The position numbers and the translations under genes are program-made. Below, in pieces: positions 28,899 through 38,048 of a stretch of 64,000 nt of DNA. How positions within the stretch are numbered: the stretch's first letter is position 1; each line of letters starts with the position of its first letter. Under the pieces are notes generated by a model. It had not been told where the DNA came from and made no database searches. It was given only the letters and a program-made list of their open reading frames with translations. Source of the DNA: Acidobacteriaceae bacterium (lineage in GTDB: Bacteria; Acidobacteriota; Terriglobia; Terriglobales; Acidobacteriaceae); assembly GCA_003134655.1 (NCBI GenBank), contig PLBY01000045.1:160427-224426 (forward strand). The letters run 5' to 3'.

Positions 28899-29350
28899 GC
28901 CGGCAGTGCCGAGCGGTCCGCCTCAAGTTTGAGCAGAGGCACGCCGTAGCCGCAGGAATCGCTGATGCGTGAGACCTCGACCACAATGATCGCACGTGTG
29001 CCCTCATAAACTGGAAAGTGACTTTGCAGGATTGCAAACTCCGCTTCGTGCGGTTCGACGGGCCGTCCGTGCCCATGAAGCCGCAAAACCTTGGTCGCGC
29101 CCTGAAATGCGCAGAACATGATCACGATGCGGCCGTTTTCCCGCAAGTGCGCGATGGTCTCAACTCCGCTACCGAAAATGTCGAGATAGGCGACGGTCCG
29201 CGGTCCGAGAATCCGGAACGTGTCCAGTCCCTTGGGAGAGAGGTTGACGTGCCCGTTCGCATCGAGCGGAGCCGTGGCGACAAAAAACACAGATTGCGCC
29301 TGAATAAAGCTCCTGAGGGCCTCGTCGATCTCGGGATAAGCTTTTGCCAC
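28796..29350 (-). CDS. Pyridoxamine 5'-phosphate oxidase family protein
   Basis: FVATAPLDANGHVNLSPKGLDTFRILGPRTVAYLDIFGSGVETIAHLRENGRIVIMFCAFQG; GTG start with GAGG RBS preferred over TTG at 29362. Confidence 0.85.
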   Translation of the reverse strand: MAKAYPEIDEALRSFIQAQSVFFVATAPLDANGHVNLSPKGLDTFRILGPRTVAYLDIFGSGVETIAHLRENGRIVIMFCAFQGATKVLRLHGHGRPVEPHEAEFAILQSHFPVYEGTRAIIVVEVSRISDSCGYGVPLLKLEADRSALPAWCHKRGTEGLKIYRQEKNRQSIDGLPGVTDIVD

Positions 29351-29362
29351 GTCTATCCTCAA

Positions 29363-29410
29363 CCGGGTGCCCCATTTCTCGCGCGTTCTTTGCGCGAGAA
29401 GTGGGGATTT
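29363..29410 (-). repeat. 48-bp hairpin element family D, copy D1
   Basis: Minus strand AAATCCCCACTTCTCGCGCAAAGAACGCGCGAGAAATGGGGCACCCGG; 42/48 identical to D2 at 52881..52928. Confidence 0.9.
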
Positions 29411-29452
29411 GACTCGGACACCCGCCTCATCGGCGCCAGAAATGAGTTACTC

Positions 29453-30724
29453 CTACCCCTGAATCTTCCCCGCCAGTTCCGCCCGCAGAACCGAAATCTG
29501 CTCGCCGGTCGCCAGATTCTTCAGCGCGAACGCGTCTGCCTTTACCTCGTTCTCGCCGACGATCAGAATGTACTTCGCCCCCGCCTTCGTCGCGGCCTCA
29601 AACGACTTCTTCAGGCGAAAGGCGTCGTCTCCTAGTTCGATGACCAGATCATGCCGCCGCAACTCGCGCGCCAGCCGCGCCGCCTCGGCATTCATCCCCG
29701 CCATGGGAGCTACATACACATCCGGCTTCCGTATCACACCCTCGGCTGTCTCCTTCAACGACATCACCAGCCGGTCTTCGCCGATCGCGAAGCCAATCCC
29801 GGGAGCCGCCGGTCCGCCGAGAGCTTCCGATAGCCCGTCGTACCGGCCCCCGCCGAGAATCGCGTTCTGCGCACCCAGCGCTCCATGCGTGAACTCGAAC
29901 GCCGTCCGCGTATAGTAGTCGAGCCCGCGCACCAGTCGGTCGTTCAAGGAAAATCGTACGCCGACCTTGGTCAGAATTTCCTGCACCGCGTCAAAGTGCT
30001 TGCGGGAATCTGCTCCGAGAAACTGCGTGATGCGGGGCAGCGTTTCGATGATGGGCTGATCTTCTGGGACCTTGCAGTCGAACACGCGCAGCGGATTCGT
30101 CACCGCCCGCCGCTGGCAGTCGTCGCACATTTGCCCGGCTACGGGTTCGAGCGCCTTGCGCAGTGCGTCGTTGAATTGAGCGCGGTCGGCCGGCGTGCCC
30201 ACAGAATTCAGTTCGAGATTCCAATCGGTGATGCCGAGCCGGTCCAGCAGCGTGGCGAGCATCTCCAACACTTCGGCGTCGCGCGCCGGAGACTCACTGC
30301 CCGCCGACGCCGGGCCAATCACCTCAGCCCCGATCTGATAGAACTGCCGGTAGCGTCCCTTCTGCGGACGTTCTCGCCGGAACTGCGGCCCGATGTAATA
30401 GAGCTTGTTCAGCCCGCGATCCCACAACTTGTGCTCGATGTAAGCGCGCACCACGCCGGCGGTATTTTCAGGACGTAGCGTTAGAGACTGCCCTTTCTCG
30501 CTTGCCGCCCGCGCACGATCCTCCCACGTGTACATCTCCTTCGCGACGATGTCGGTCTCTTCCCCCACACCGCGCGCGAACAGCGCCGTCTCCTCGAAAA
30601 TCGGGGTGCGGATCTCCTGGAAGTTGTAGGCGCGGAACACATCTCGCACCGCCGCCTCCACAAAGTTCCAAAGCGCCGTCTCCGGCGGCAGTAGGTCTCG
30701 CGTTCCCCGAACAGCCTTAATCAT
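29453..30724 (-). CDS. hisS: Histidyl-tRNA synthetase
   Basis: IKAVRGTRDLLPPETALWNFVE, TLRPENTAGVVRAYIEHKL, RGLDYYTRTAFEF, GGRYDGLSEALGGPAAPGIGFAIGEDRL. Confidence 0.97.
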   Translation of the reverse strand: MIKAVRGTRDLLPPETALWNFVEAAVRDVFRAYNFQEIRTPIFEETALFARGVGEETDIVAKEMYTWEDRARAASEKGQSLTLRPENTAGVVRAYIEHKLWDRGLNKLYYIGPQFRRERPQKGRYRQFYQIGAEVIGPASAGSESPARDAEVLEMLATLLDRLGITDWNLELNSVGTPADRAQFNDALRKALEPVAGQMCDDCQRRAVTNPLRVFDCKVPEDQPIIETLPRITQFLGADSRKHFDAVQEILTKVGVRFSLNDRLVRGLDYYTRTAFEFTHGALGAQNAILGGGRYDGLSEALGGPAAPGIGFAIGEDRLVMSLKETAEGVIRKPDVYVAPMAGMNAEAARLARELRRHDLVIELGDDAFRLKKSFEAATKAGAKYILIVGENEVKADAFALKNLATGEQISVLRAELAGKIQG

Positions 30725-30740
30725 GCTTCCCCTTTACTCT

Positions 30741-30790
30741 GTCATCCTGAGCGGAGCGAGCTCGAATGAGCTCGCGCAGTCGAAGGATCC
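30741..30790. repeat. GTCATCCTGAG-type interspersed repeat, copy 3 (short form)
   Basis: gtcatcctgagcggagcgagctcgaatgagctcgcgcagtcgaaggatcc. Confidence 0.7.
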
Positions 30791-30893
30791 CTACCCCTCC
30801 GGCGCCTCTACAAGCCTATCAGGGAGTTCTCGACAAGCTTCCAAACGCCAGCGAAGGCCTGAGTTCAACATCGTGGGTCGTCGTGGCCCATTG

Positions 30894-31092
30894 GTCCCGG
30901 AGGGACCTCTGATAGTAGCCCGCCGCTTTAGCGGCGGGTGAAACCGAATGCTGATACCGTGCCGTAGGCACGGCTGAAACGCACCCAATCCCATGCGCCC
31001 GATTTCAACCGTCCCTACCGGGACGGAATTCCTTTGCAGCACGCATACCCGGCGTTGAAACGCCGGGCTACTCTCAAACGTCCCTCCGGGAC
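30894..31092. repeat. Cassette of six short hairpins
   Basis: GTCCCGGAGGGAC, CCCGCCGCTTTAGCGGCGGG, CCGTGCCGTAGGCACGG, CCGTCCCTACCGGGACGG, CCCGGCGTTGAAACGCCGGG, GTCCCTCCGGGAC in ~200 bp. Confidence 0.85.
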
Positions 31093-31102
31093 CCTCACCC
31101 TG

Positions 31103-31615
31103 CTACCTCTCCCTCAAGTACTCGTCTTTATACCCCAGATAATTCCGAGCGTACCGCATAATCATCTCGTCCTCAGCCGGCCCCAGCTTCCGCCGGAACT
31201 TCCCGGGAGACCCCATCCACAACGATCCCGGCTCGACCACCGTCTTCTCCGGAATCAACGTGCCCGCCGCGATGATCGACCCAGCCCCAATCCGCGCGCC
31301 GTTCAGAATGATCGTCCCCATGCCGATAAGGCACCGGTCTTCGATGACGCATCCGTGTAGCGTAACCGAATGACCGACCGTAACGTACTCCCCGAGATAA
31401 ACGCCCCACTGCTGTTTCATCCCATGGAGCACGCTGTTGTCTTGCACATTCGAGTAAGCCCCAATGCGGATCTCATGCACGTCGCCGCGCACCACGGCGT
31501 TCATCCACACCGAAGCGTGCTCGCCCAGAACCACATCGCCAATAATCTGCGCCGAGTCGTCCACATAACACGTCGCAGGAACCGTCGGCCGCACACCTTT
31601 ATAAGATCGAAGCAT
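31103..31615 (-). CDS. Gamma-class carbonic anhydrase family (left-handed beta-helix hexapeptide) protein
   Basis: VDDSAQIIGDVVLGEHASVWMNAVVRGDVHEIRIGAYSNVQDNSVLHGM; internal Met start MLRSYKGVRPTVP preferred. Confidence 0.9.
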   Translation of the reverse strand: MLRSYKGVRPTVPATCYVDDSAQIIGDVVLGEHASVWMNAVVRGDVHEIRIGAYSNVQDNSVLHGMKQQWGVYLGEYVTVGHSVTLHGCVIEDRCLIGMGTIILNGARIGAGSIIAAGTLIPEKTVVEPGSLWMGSPGKFRRKLGPAEDEMIMRYARNYLGYKDEYLRER

Positions 31616-32040
31616 AGTTCGAGAAAGAAACTGAAAGTACCACGAGAACGCATTCCAGCGTAAGGGCCGCAAGAACTCATGTGGGGACAGCCGCCCTCGG
31701 CTGTCCGTCGAGCGAAGCTCGACTGGGTTTGTCCTTCGCATAGCCAAAGAGACATGCGATTACCATTCGCCCGATTTCCTCCGCGTCCCTTGTGTCCTCT
31801 GTGGTTAATTGCCTTTCCATTCCCACTCCGGGAACTCATCCCAAAAAGTCTCTTCCAATCACAGAACTCTGCTCCTCTCGCATGCTATACAAAACTTGGT
31901 TTTCCAATTCCGCGGAGAAGCTTCCGGCCGAGCCTGACCAGGCCGCTCCTTCCGGCACTTCCCCGCGGACTGCTCGCCTCGCGTCCGGTTAACGCGCGTC
32001 GGGTCCCTCCGAGTTCGATCCCGCACTTCGAGGCGACCTC

Positions 32041-35000
32041 ATGTCTGCGACGCGAATGGTTTCTCTTCCGGCCTTCATTCTTTTTCTGATGATGATCCCC
32101 ACGCTGCTGGCGGCACAGGACGCGAGTGGAGCGGTCCGCGGCACCGTGCTCGATTCCGCCGGCGGAGTCGTCGCGCAAGCTTCGATCGTTTTGGTGAACA
32201 CCGCGACTGGAGCACGCTACGCCGCTACCAGTTCCGCGACCGGAGCGTTCGACTTCGAGTTGCTCGCTCCCGGCGACTACTCCGCGCGCGTCACGGCGCA
32301 AGGAATGGCTCCTCAAGTCACTCCCCAGCTGCACGTCGATGTGGGCGGGACCGCGCTGCTTGAATTCCATCTGACCGTCGCCGGAGCACAAGAGAAGGTA
32401 ACCGTCTCGGGCGCGCCTGCGTTGGTCGAACCCCAGACTAGTACCGCATCCACGCTGCTCGACGAACGCGCGGTGAACGATTTTCCACTGAACGGCCGAC
32501 GGTTCTCGGACCTGGCGCTGTTCTCGCCGGGAGTCACGCAGGATCCGCGCAGCCTGACGTCCTCCACCAACGGTGATCTCTCGTTCGGCGGCATTCGCGG
32601 ATTTCAGAACACCACGCTCGTCGACGGCGCCGACTACAACAACGCCTTCTTCTCGCAGGCCCGCGGACGCTATCGCGCGCCCTACCAGTTCTCTACCGAA
32701 GTCGTGCAGGAGTTTCGCGTCTCCACCAATTCCTACGGCGCCGAACAAGGACGCTCCGGTGGGGCCGTGATCAACGTCGTCACCAAGTCCGGGGGGAATC
32801 ATGTGCACGGCACCGCGTTCTACTATCTGCGCGATAGTTCTTTCGGTGCGTCGAATCCCTTTCTGGCGTTCAAGCCGCACAACCGGCAGCAGCAGATCGG
32901 AGGCACGATCGGCGGTCCCATCAAACGCAACAAGATTTTCTTCTTCGCCGGATTTGATCAGCACATCTTCCACGTTCCCAACGTCGTGGAGTTCCTCGAT
33001 GGCAGTTCAAAAGTCGTGCCCGTCGCCCCTACTGGGCCCTACATTCCCGGCGATTACGAAGCCACTGATCAGGCTCTGGTGTTCGCCGCCGCGGGGCGAC
33101 TGACTTCGCTCGCCGGAGAATATCCTGCCGGACAAATCGGCAACACTGCGTATGCCAAGCTCGATCTCAATCTCTCTTCGCGCCAGCAACTCTCGTTGCG
33201 CGTTAACACCACGCGCTACTGGGGATCGAACAACGTGTTCCTCGATCCCGCCAGCCCGGTCACCTTCGATGCCAACAACAATAACGGCGAGGAAGTTGTC
33301 TCCACCGAAACCGCATCCCTCTCTTTGACCTCTGGCCTTTCGCAACGCTGGATCAGCCACTTCCGCGCCCAGTTCTCGCGGGACCGCCAGCAGTCCTACA
33401 GCAACACCAGCGACGTGCTGGTCAAGATCCCTACCATCCTCGACGGCATGGGGCGCTCCAACCTGTTGCCCCGCCAGACCCGTGAGCATCGCCTCCATCT
33501 CGCAGAAACGATAAGTCACGAGGGCTCGCGGAACACGTGGAAGTTCGGCGGCGACGCGCTGCTCACCTGGATCTACGACTTCTTCCCCAGCCAGCAGAGC
33601 GGCGAATATCTTTTTTATCCCGTCAAGGTCAATCCGTTCACATTCGAACCCATGGAAGCCGGGCTGCAACTCAGCCCGCTGCGCGCCTATGCCCACCAGG
33701 TTCCACACTATTATCTGCAGAACTTCGGCAGCGCCACCTCACATCCGGACACGAACGAATACGCCGCATTTGCCCAGGACACAATGCGAGTGACGAAACG
33801 CCTCGCGGTGAATCTCGGCGTGCGCTGGGACCTGCAAACCTTTACGACCGCGGGACTCCTCTCGAACCCGCTGTTCCCGCCATCGGGCAAAGTTCCGTTC
33901 CAGCCTTACAACTTCGCGCCGCGCGCTGGTCTCGCCTATTCCTTCGGCAACAAACGTCCGCTAGTGGTGCGCGCCGGATACGGAATTTTCTTCGTGCGTA
34001 TTCCCCAGATTTACAACTCGGTGATCCAGACCGAAAACGGCATTACCGACGCGAGCGTATTCCTCAACAACACCAATTATTACGACAACCAGGTGTTCCC
34101 CACGTATCCGAACCCGCTCGTAAGATGTCCGCTGTACGCCGCGAACTGCGCGCTGCCCGCTGGATTCACCCAAGGCGTAACCAACACGCTCTCCGCCTTC
34201 GCGCCGAACTTCGTGACCCCGCGAGTGCAGCAAGCCAATCTCACGCTCGAGAAGGAGGTCACCAACCACACTACCGTCACCGTGTCGTTGCTCACGGTCC
34301 GCGGCGAACACCTGATCCGGGCACTGGACGTGAATCTTCCTCAGCCGATCGCGTCGACCTATCCCATCTTCGATTCCACCGGATCCATTTTCACCGGCGG
34401 CTATTACACCGTGGACTCGTTCGCGACGTGGCAGTTCACGCGATCGCTGAGCTGTCCGTGGCCACCCTGCATCAATCCGCTCGGACGCCCCATCGCGCAA
34501 CTCGGCGCCATCAACGAATTCCAAAGCGCGGCCTCCAGCTACTACAACGGAGCCGTGCTCTCCATCAATCGCCGCGTTGCCCGAGGATCCTATCTGCGCT
34601 TCTCGTACACCTACGCGCGCGCCATCGACGACGGACAGGACGCCCTTGTCGCGGGACAGCCCGCCACCGTGCAAAACTCCTACGCACCCAGCACCGAGCG
34701 CGGCCCCAGCGTCACCGACCAGCGCCAGCGTCTCGTTGTTGCCTTCTCCGCCGACCTTCATCCTTTTCATCGCGGACACGAACTTCTCGGCCACGTCTTC
34801 AACGACTGGAAGATGTCCACGGTTGTGAACTACGGCAGCGGACGTCCCTTCAACGCCACCGTCGCCGGCGATCCCAACCAGGACGGCAACGACCTCAACG
34901 ACCGGCTCCCCGGCTACAGCCGCAATGCCTTCACCGGCCCCGACTACGCGACCGCCGACCTTCGACTCACCCGAATCTTGCGCTTCGGCGAACGCTACAA

Positions 35001-35226
35001 ACTCAACCTCGTCGCCGAATCTTTCAACCTCTTCAACCGCGACAACCAGCGCGTCACTATCACGTCCAACGGACTGGTCTCGTCGGCTTCCACCTTCGAG
35101 CAGAGCTCCGTCACCGCCAACATCGCTCCCTACCCCGGCTACTATCAACTGCCGAATAACTTCATGAAACCGAATTCGGCGTACGCCCCAAGGCAAATCC
35201 AACTGGCGCTGAAATTCATTTACTAA
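32041..35226 (+). CDS. TonB-dependent receptor, carboxypeptidase-regulatory-like N-terminus (Oar-type)
   Basis: GAVRGTVLDSAGGVVAQASIVLVNTATGARY; GGIRGFQNTTLVDGADYNNAFFSQ; plug and beta-barrel features, C-terminal aromatic IQLALKFIY. Confidence 0.9.
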   Translation: MSATRMVSLPAFILFLMMIPTLLAAQDASGAVRGTVLDSAGGVVAQASIVLVNTATGARYAATSSATGAFDFELLAPGDYSARVTAQGMAPQVTPQLHVDVGGTALLEFHLTVAGAQEKVTVSGAPALVEPQTSTASTLLDERAVNDFPLNGRRFSDLALFSPGVTQDPRSLTSSTNGDLSFGGIRGFQNTTLVDGADYNNAFFSQARGRYRAPYQFSTEVVQEFRVSTNSYGAEQGRSGGAVINVVTKSGGNHVHGTAFYYLRDSSFGASNPFLAFKPHNRQQQIGGTIGGPIKRNKIFFFAGFDQHIFHVPNVVEFLDGSSKVVPVAPTGPYIPGDYEATDQALVFAAAGRLTSLAGEYPAGQIGNTAYAKLDLNLSSRQQLSLRVNTTRYWGSNNVFLDPASPVTFDANNNNGEEVVSTETASLSLTSGLSQRWISHFRAQFSRDRQQSYSNTSDVLVKIPTILDGMGRSNLLPRQTREHRLHLAETISHEGSRNTWKFGGDALLTWIYDFFPSQQSGEYLFYPVKVNPFTFEPMEAGLQLSPLRAYAHQVPHYYLQNFGSATSHPDTNEYAAFAQDTMRVTKRLAVNLGVRWDLQTFTTAGLLSNPLFPPSGKVPFQPYNFAPRAGLAYSFGNKRPLVVRAGYGIFFVRIPQIYNSVIQTENGITDASVFLNNTNYYDNQVFPTYPNPLVRCPLYAANCALPAGFTQGVTNTLSAFAPNFVTPRVQQANLTLEKEVTNHTTVTVSLLTVRGEHLIRALDVNLPQPIASTYPIFDSTGSIFTGGYYTVDSFATWQFTRSLSCPWPPCINPLGRPIAQLGAINEFQSAASSYYNGAVLSINRRVARGSYLRFSYTYARAIDDGQDALVAGQPATVQNSYAPSTERGPSVTDQRQRLVVAFSADLHPFHRGHELLGHVFNDWKMSTVVNYGSGRPFNATVAGDPNQDGNDLNDRLPGYSRNAFTGPDYATADLRLTRILRFGERYKLNLVAESFNLFNRDNQRVTITSNGLVSSASTFEQSSVTANIAPYPGYYQLPNNFMKPNSAYAPRQIQLALKFIY

Positions 35227-35429
35227 GTGGGCCGGCAGGTTGGATCTAACATCGCGGCCGCGACAGGCTTGCTTTTTGATTGTGCGGAATTCCAAAACCG
35301 TCTCAAAATGATGCAATATTGCAATTTTGCGGCCCTTGTTCAGAGATTTCGACCACTTTCACTTGACTTGCAGTCAAATCCTTGTAATAACTATTCGGTC
35401 CATCCGGACGGGTTTGGGGGTGTGTCAGT

Positions 35430-35627
35430 TTGGCAGAAGTACGGCTTCAAGAGGGCGAGTCTCTCGAGAACGCGCTGCGCCGTTTCAAGCGCAAGGTGCA
35501 ACAGGAAGACATTATCAAGGAGGTCAAGCGCCACTCCTTTTACCTGAAGCCCGGCGAGAAAAAGCGTGTCAAGGCTGCTCTCGCTCGCAAGCGTGCTCGC
35601 AAGAAGACGCGCAAAGAACAAGACTAA
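35430..35627 (+). CDS. rpsU: 30S ribosomal protein S21
   Basis: MAEVRLQEGESLENALRRFKRKVQQEDIIKEVKRHSFYLKPGEKKRVK; TTG start. Confidence 0.95.
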   Translation: MAEVRLQEGESLENALRRFKRKVQQEDIIKEVKRHSFYLKPGEKKRVKAALARKRARKKTRKEQD

Positions 35628-35635
35628 TTCGATAG

Positions 35636-35662
35636 AGGGCCGCTCCTTCCCGGGGCGGCCCT
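35636..35662 (+). terminator. Possible terminator hairpin after rpsU
   Basis: AGGGCCGC-TCCTTCCCGGG-GCGGCCCT; no clear T tract. Confidence 0.4.
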
Positions 35663-35893
35663 GCTCAAATCTGGCCCCCCACCGAGTTGAGCTGCAGCAG
35701 GGAATTTCATACTTCATCTCCGGCATATAAAAGCACGATAAGTTGTGCCCGCGCCCCTCCTGGGAGCGTGGCGGGCCGAGTCCAAGGGGCAGTACAGAGG
35801 GGGAGCAGTACACAACCTGTATTTTCGGTGAACCACCGCAGTTCCTTCCCCGCGGGTGGGCGCGCGGAAACGGGCTGAAGGGAGCCATCCTCG

Positions 35894-36211
35894 ATGGAAT
35901 TTCAGGACAAGGTGCTGAAGTGTATCGACTGTGGGAGTGATTTCATCTTCACGGCTGGGGAACAGCTTTTCTTCCACGACAAACAATTCAAGAACGAACC
36001 CAAGCGCTGCAAGGCTTGCAAGACCAAGCGGATCTCGGTACTCGGCGCGCCCCCTGCGCCTGGACAGAATTACCGCTACACCAAGGTCGAAACCCAAGCC
36101 ACTTGCTCGGGCTGCGGAAAACAAACGACTGTCCCTTTCCGTCCCACGCAAGGCCGCCCCGTCTTCTGCCGCGAATGCTTTCAGTCGCGAAGGACTGCGG
36201 CTTCGGCGTAA
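35894..36211 (+). CDS. Zinc-ribbon domain protein
   Basis: LKCIDCGSDFIFTAGEQLFFHDKQFKNEPKRCKACK; two further CxxC motifs (CSGCGK, CREC). Confidence 0.88.
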   Translation: MEFQDKVLKCIDCGSDFIFTAGEQLFFHDKQFKNEPKRCKACKTKRISVLGAPPAPGQNYRYTKVETQATCSGCGKQTTVPFRPTQGRPVFCRECFQSRRTAASA

Positions 36212-36291
36212 GTGGGGCGCGGGCACTGATGCCCGCAGCTTTTGACCGTGCTGCCCCTCGGTGATGCGGAGTATTGCGTTACCATAGGGAT

Positions 36292-37977
36292 GTGGCTGGA
36301 TATTTTGTGGAGAATTTCGGCTGCCGCGCCACCCAGGCTGACGGCGCCGCCCTCGAACGTCAGTTCGAAGAGCGCGGTATCGTGCGCGCGTCTACTCCGG
36401 CACAAGCTTCCGTGGTCGTCATGAATACCTGCACGGTGACCGCGGGCGCGGATCAGGATGCGCGCGCGGCCATCCGGCGAGTGCGGCGACAGAATCCCAA
36501 TGCGCGCATCGTCGTGACGGGATGCTACGCGCAGCGCGCACCGGAAGAAATTGCGGCGCTGCCGGGCGTGAGTCTGGTCATCGGCAATTCGCACAAGCAT
36601 CAACTCGCAGAAATCGTCAGTGCCACCGCAGCCGACTTAGCTGGTGAGCCTGACGCTTCGGTTTTGCAGCAGCGCGATGCTTCGGTTTCTGAGCAGCGAG
36701 ACGCTTCGGTTCCTGCGCAGCGCAACGCTTCGGTTTTTGAGCAGCGCGACGCTCCGGTTGCTGAGCGGCGCGACACTTCGGTTCTTGCGCAGCGCGACCC
36801 TTTGGATTTTGGGTGGCGCAGCGCTTCTAGCGCTGCGATAGAGCCTGCCTCTCATCCCAGGGCTTTAGCCCCTGAGGGACTTGCATTCGTTCCTCTGACA
36901 ACCCTGACAGCTTCGCCCGGAAGCCCCATCTTCGTCTCCGACATCTTCGCGCATACCGAACTGCTGGCCGCGCCCGTTTTCGATGCCGCGAATGAACGTA
37001 CGCGCCCTAATCTCAAAGTCCAGGACGGATGCGACAACCGCTGTTCTTTCTGCGTGATCCCTTATGTACGAGGACAGAGCCGCTCGCTGGAGATCGATCG
37101 GATCCTCCGCGAGGTGAATGGACTGGTCGAGTCCGGCTATCGCGAAGTTGTGATCAGCGGAATCAATTTGGGGAGATGGGGACGGGATTTAGCCGTCAGC
37201 TCTCAGCCTTCAGCTCTCAGCAAAGCTAGCCTACGACCAACGCCTAACGACCAGGGACTGACAACTCTCATCCACGCCATTCTCTCTGAGACTGCTCTCG
37301 AAAAACTTCGGATCTCTTCGGTCGAGCCGATGGACTGGAGCGACGAACTGATCTCGCTGGTCGCGTCGTCACCGCGCGTTGCCAAGCATGCACACGTGCC
37401 CATGCAATCGGGCAGCGACGCAGTGTTGCGGCGCATGCATCGCAAGTATCGTCCGTGGCACTATCGCGAAAAGATCGAGAAGATTCGCGCGGCCATGCCC
37501 ACCGCCGCGATCGGCGCCGACGTGATGGTCGGATTCCCGGGCGAAACCGGCGCTGAATTCGAAGCCACGCGCCGGATGATTGAAGATCTGCCGTTCACCT
37601 ACCTGCACGTTTTCACGTACTCCGCGCGTCCTGGAACTCCGGCGGCGGCGATGCCGAATCAAGTTCCAGTGCACCTGGCCCGGGAACGGAACCGCATCTT
37701 GCGCGAGTTGGCAGCCGAGAAGAAGTTAGAGTTTATGCGCGGCTTCGTCGGCAAGCCAGTAGAAGCGATCACGCTGAGTGTCGTGGGTAGCGACGCCGAT
37801 GGCGATTTCACCGAAGCCCTCACCGACAACTACCTGAAGCTGCGCTTGCGCGGACGGCACAAGGCGAACCGCTGGATGCGCGCTCAGATTGACGACGTGG
37901 TAAATGGCGCACTGGTGGGGCGAGAAGTTGTTTTGACCTCCGGAATACAATGTCATCGAGAAGAAGGCGTGGCTTAG
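36292..37977 (+). CDS. mtaB: tRNA (N6-threonylcarbamoyladenosine(37)-C2)-methylthiotransferase
   Basis: VMNTCTVTAGADQDARAAIRRVRRQNPNARIVVTGCYAQRAPEEIAAL, NLKVQDGCDNRCSFCVIPYVRGQSRS; two in-frame non-conserved inserts; GTG start inferred. Confidence 0.9.
   Translation: MAGYFVENFGCRATQADGAALERQFEERGIVRASTPAQASVVVMNTCTVTAGADQDARAAIRRVRRQNPNARIVVTGCYAQRAPEEIAALPGVSLVIGNSHKHQLAEIVSATAADLAGEPDASVLQQRDASVSEQRDASVPAQRNASVFEQRDAPVAERRDTSVLAQRDPLDFGWRSASSAAIEPASHPRALAPEGLAFVPLTTLTASPGSPIFVSDIFAHTELLAAPVFDAANERTRPNLKVQDGCDNRCSFCVIPYVRGQSRSLEIDRILREVNGLVESGYREVVISGINLGRWGRDLAVSSQPSALSKASLRPTPNDQGLTTLIHAILSETALEKLRISSVEPMDWSDELISLVASSPRVAKHAHVPMQSGSDAVLRRMHRKYRPWHYREKIEKIRAAMPTAAIGADVMVGFPGETGAEFEATRRMIEDLPFTYLHVFTYSARPGTPAAAMPNQVPVHLARERNRILRELAAEKKLEFMRGFVGKPVEAITLSVVGSDADGDFTEALTDNYLKLRLRGRHKANRWMRAQIDDVVNGALVGREVVLTSGIQCHREEGVA
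36647..36814 (+). repeat. 24-bp tandem repeat (about 7 units) inside mtaB, octapeptide DASVxxQR
   Basis: gacgcttcggttttgcagcagcgc / gatgcttcggtttctgagcagcga / gacgcttcggttcctgcgcagcgc / aacgcttcggtttttgagcagcgc / gacgctccggttgctgagcggcgc / gacacttcggttcttgcgcagcgc / gaccctttggattttgggtggcgc. Confidence 0.92.
36807..36880 (+). repeat. Interspersed palindromic element family A, copy A2 (inside mtaB CDS)
   Basis: TTTTGGGTGGCGCAGCGCTTCTAGCGCTGCGAT...CCCAGGGCTTTAGCCCCTGAGGGAC. Confidence 0.88.
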
Positions 37978-38048
37978 GTTCCCTTCCGGAAAGTCGGCAT
38001 CTTGACGTCTCGGCGTTGAAGAAGATTCGAGGGCTTCGAGAAATACTA

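Noticed and set aside
33537-35159. 540-aa alternate-frame ORF inside the TonB receptor
   Set aside because: Arg/His/Pro-rich out-of-frame translation, no domain.
33961-35316. 451-aa minus-strand ORF opposite the TonB receptor
   Set aside because: Shadow ORF with composition typical of antisense of a GC-rich gene; no recognisable domain.
36647-36814. CRISPR-like periodic repeat
   Set aside because: 24-bp units are directly contiguous with no spacers and are in frame in mtaB; a coding tandem repeat, not a CRISPR array.
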